Below the pieces are notes generated by a model. It saw only the letters and a list, made by a program, of their open reading frames with translations. It ran no database searches and was not told the DNA's origin. The translations under genes were made by a program, and so were the position numbers. Shown here piece after piece: positions 61,701-64,000 of a DNA stretch of 64,000 nt. Within the stretch, counting starts at the first letter, position 1. Every line of letters begins with the position of its first letter. Source of the stretch: Cardinalis cardinalis (Eukaryota; Chordata; Aves; Passeriformes; Cardinalidae); the NCBI GenBank assembly GCA_014549065.1, contig JACDOX010000003.1, positions 12,496,462 through 12,560,461 of the forward strand, given 5' to 3'.

Positions 61701-62929
61701 CAAGGACCCCCAGTCCTCTGNGTGAGATGCATTTTGAACTCTAGTGATGCTAGATGGAGAACTTCCNGTGTATCTCAGCATTAAATATGTTTGTTCTGGA
61801 AATAGCTTCAACTGCATATTTTGAATGAANTCTGTTTGCTCTGGAGAGAGCTAATGGTCAACTACCTGTAGGTATTTTTCCCATGTCATCATCTGGAATC
61901 CTGTTGACCGGTAACATATGGAGCTACCTGATGTCATATATGGCCAAGAATGGAGAATCCCAAGTTTCTGCCTGTTTGTGGTGGCTATCCAGGGCATATG
62001 GAGAACAAGCNCCTAATAAAAAGTGAATTCTGATGTTTGTATCCAAACTGTTGCAGTGTATACAATGACTTGTATTTTAAGAGCCTGGCTACTCTGTCTC
62101 ACTACCCTGGAAAAGACTTTAGAATATTAAATAGAGAACAATCCCACTATCAGCAAATACTCCTCTAAGAGATAAATACAGTAAAAGAGTCATACTTGCC
62201 TTAGCCAATATTGATATAATCTCAATTCCAAAGGTTATTCAATTTGAAGAACAATTCTGGAACTATTCAGAGAACATACACATGTGATGGGGTAAATGAG
62301 TAGAATANGATTTATCTTTAAAAGGTCAGGCTGTGTACCAGTACATATTGCTAAAAAGTGTATTTCATTGTACGAGCAGCTGGTTGGATGTCTTACTATG
62401 ATACATCAGCATCGTGGTACTGTACATTTTGAAGACAGTGCTAAATTCAGATCCTGGCTCCAGCTGGAGGCTCAGGATGCCATGACTTGCTGTTTGGNGG
62501 CACTTGCTGAAGAGAAAAACAAAGTTCAGGGTTGGNTCCAGACGGAGAGCCCCAGAGTTCCTATTTTCCTGCTGCCAGGAGCACTNGTTTTGGCTTACTT
62601 GCTTGACTAGNAATGAATGGGACTGGTTTGGTTTTCTTCCAGATAGGTTTTACTTTGCCTCATTATAAACTTCACCATGCACTGTCCTTTCCCCTGCCTT
62701 ATCTCTCCNTCTCCTTCAAGGGCAATGTAAGAGGGGTGCTTTTGCTGGGAGCTGTTCTGAGCTGAGAGGACAGGCAAAAGTGACNCTTTATCCTGCTTGG
62801 TGTTTCAAACAGCTTCCGCCTGCGGGGAGGGGATGTATTGAGAATGTGTGAGAGAAAACACTGACAAGGGAAAAAAGGCACAAAAAGGGAGGAGAAAAAA
62901 AGTACAGCAAGGAAGCTAGAGACAAACTT
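58761..62929. other. gene desert, no gene seen
   Basis: Non-coding, with AT-rich patches near 60360-60420 and 60640-60800. Open frames up to 110 codons have no recognisable features. No repeat family was identified. Confidence 0.5.
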
Positions 62930-63520
62930 CAAGTTGTGGATTATTTCTCACCCAGGCTCTAATTAGGAAGCCTCTTATGGGACTGTGAAGCTGTCAGGCT
63001 GCCAAATGTCAGCGTGTTATCGGAGATCAGGCGAGTCTCCTGTCTGCAGCAGCGAGTTTGGTGCCATGATCCTCCTGGGTCCTTGCAGCGTGTGTGACTC
63101 ACTCGGCACTGGCACCTCCGGGGGCTGCGAGGCGCAGTNCAGGGCTCCTTCTTCTCCTTTAAAAACCCAAAAATAAACCCTTTCCTGGGATTTGGCCTCT
63201 TCGTGCTGGCTCTGCATGGAGAGGGTTAACCATAGAGTGCAGAGCAGCTTCTGCGTATGTGACTCAGATTCCCGGGGAAATCCCCAGCTTATCTGATGGA
63301 GCCTGTTAGTCTGCTAATTGAATAAGCTCCTATTAAAAGTGCAATGTTTTTTAATGACTGCTAACAACGGGGGCCAGATTCTGATCAGATCTTTTCGCTT
63401 GGGATGGTTGCTGCTGCTGGTCGGGCCCAGCCCCTGATTGCAGCCTGGCCCCCGGAGCTGCAGCTCCCCCAGCGGAGCTGCAGCCGGGCACTGAGGCTCC
63501 AGGGCTGCCTTTTGGGGTGC
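62930..63520. promoter_or_regulatory. candidate enhancer: AP-1, kappaB and GATA motifs
   Basis: Two perfect AP-1 sites (TGACTCA) lie at 63095-63101 and 63260-63266. The second is followed within 10 bases by GGGAAATCCC (63275-63284, matching the NF-kappaB consensus) and then CTTATCT (63288-63294, GATA-type). Homeodomain-like TCTGCTAATTGAATAAG follows, then a CpG-containing, GC-rich segment with a perfect 14-bp palindrome at 63454-63467. Such clustering is unusual for background sequence and suggests a signal-responsive enhancer. It lies about 59.6 kb upstream of the FZD7 start codon. Confidence 0.35.
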
Positions 63521-64000
63521 GGGTCAGCTACCGGCCGGTGGAACAGGCAGGAAGCTTTGAGTTGGGATCTCTAGGAAGAGGCAGAATGCTGCAGGGCAGC
63601 CAGCAGAGGAAAACATTTGTTGGGAGGCTACCAAGGATTTCATGTAACATAATTGCTGCAAATATTTTTTAGTGATTCGAGGCGTGCTATGAGTAATTAA
63701 CTTTCCCGGTGTTGAAATCAGGTTGATTTGTTGATTCTGCACATAAGANGTTGTCTGTGTCTGCCTAGGAAAAATGTTGTGTATGGCTCTGCATAGGCAC
63801 ATTCATACCCTAATTTTAATTAGAATTATGTGTATAATATCTGTATCTGTTTTTCTCAACAGGATTTGACTTTGAGAAGGTATTTGCCTAACAGGAAATT
63901 TTTTAAAAATGTGATTAGCATTTAAAGTTAACTTAGTTGGGTTCCAGGGTACTTCTGAAGGAGACCATAACACCTCTGATTTCAGCTAGGCTCAGGGTGG
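63521..64000. other. non-coding, no gene seen
   Basis: AT-rich sequence to the window edge, including TAATTTTAATTAGAATTATG near 63810-63829. No gene or repeat was recognised. Confidence 0.45.

Noticed and set aside
1..64000. CRISPR arrays, operons, phage or plasmid features
   Set aside because: Nothing of this kind is present; the window is vertebrate nuclear DNA.

Overview
The window is vertebrate nuclear DNA, almost certainly from a bird and probably a passerine. Avian CR1 LINE tails with the 8-bp terminal repeat are present. There is also a SINE with a tRNA-Ile(AAT)-like head fused to a CR1-type tail, the architecture of TguSINE1, known from perching birds. The species cannot be read from the sequence.

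The only protein-coding gene I can support is an intact, single-exon Frizzled receptor on the minus strand at 1954-3675, best assigned to FZD7 (573 residues). Its probable 3' UTR fills 1-1953, with a polyadenylation signal near the left edge. Its 5' UTR and CpG-island promoter occupy about 3676-4620, with GC boxes and CCAAT boxes.

Everything from about 4.6 kb to 64 kb lies upstream of FZD7 and looks like non-coding gene desert. No exon chain, processed pseudogene or RNA gene is convincing there. The desert holds: T/G-rich simple repeats (about 6.0, 12.0 and 17.6 kb); short exact tandem duplications (6451-6522, 10275-10316); a 545-bp assembly gap (12831-13375) next to unusually CpG-rich sequence; an LTR-like block (about 13.9-14.2 kb); a young-looking avian CR1 tail (about 19.2-19.5 kb); a MIR-like SINE fossil (about 31.8 kb); the tRNA-Ile/CR1 SINE (about 44.6 kb); two ancient CR1/L3-type fossils in the same orientation (about 45.4-45.8 and 46.6-47.6 kb); and a small CR1 tail (about 56.2 kb).

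Between the repeats are several AT-rich, homeodomain/POU-motif-rich stretches, and one AP-1/kappaB/GATA motif cluster near 63.1-63.3 kb. These look like candidate enhancers of a developmental receptor gene, but conservation has to be tested by alignment. Isolated single N bases are scattered through the non-coding sequence; none falls inside the FZD7 coding region. I found no new biological system: the window is one well-known gene plus its probable regulatory hinterland.
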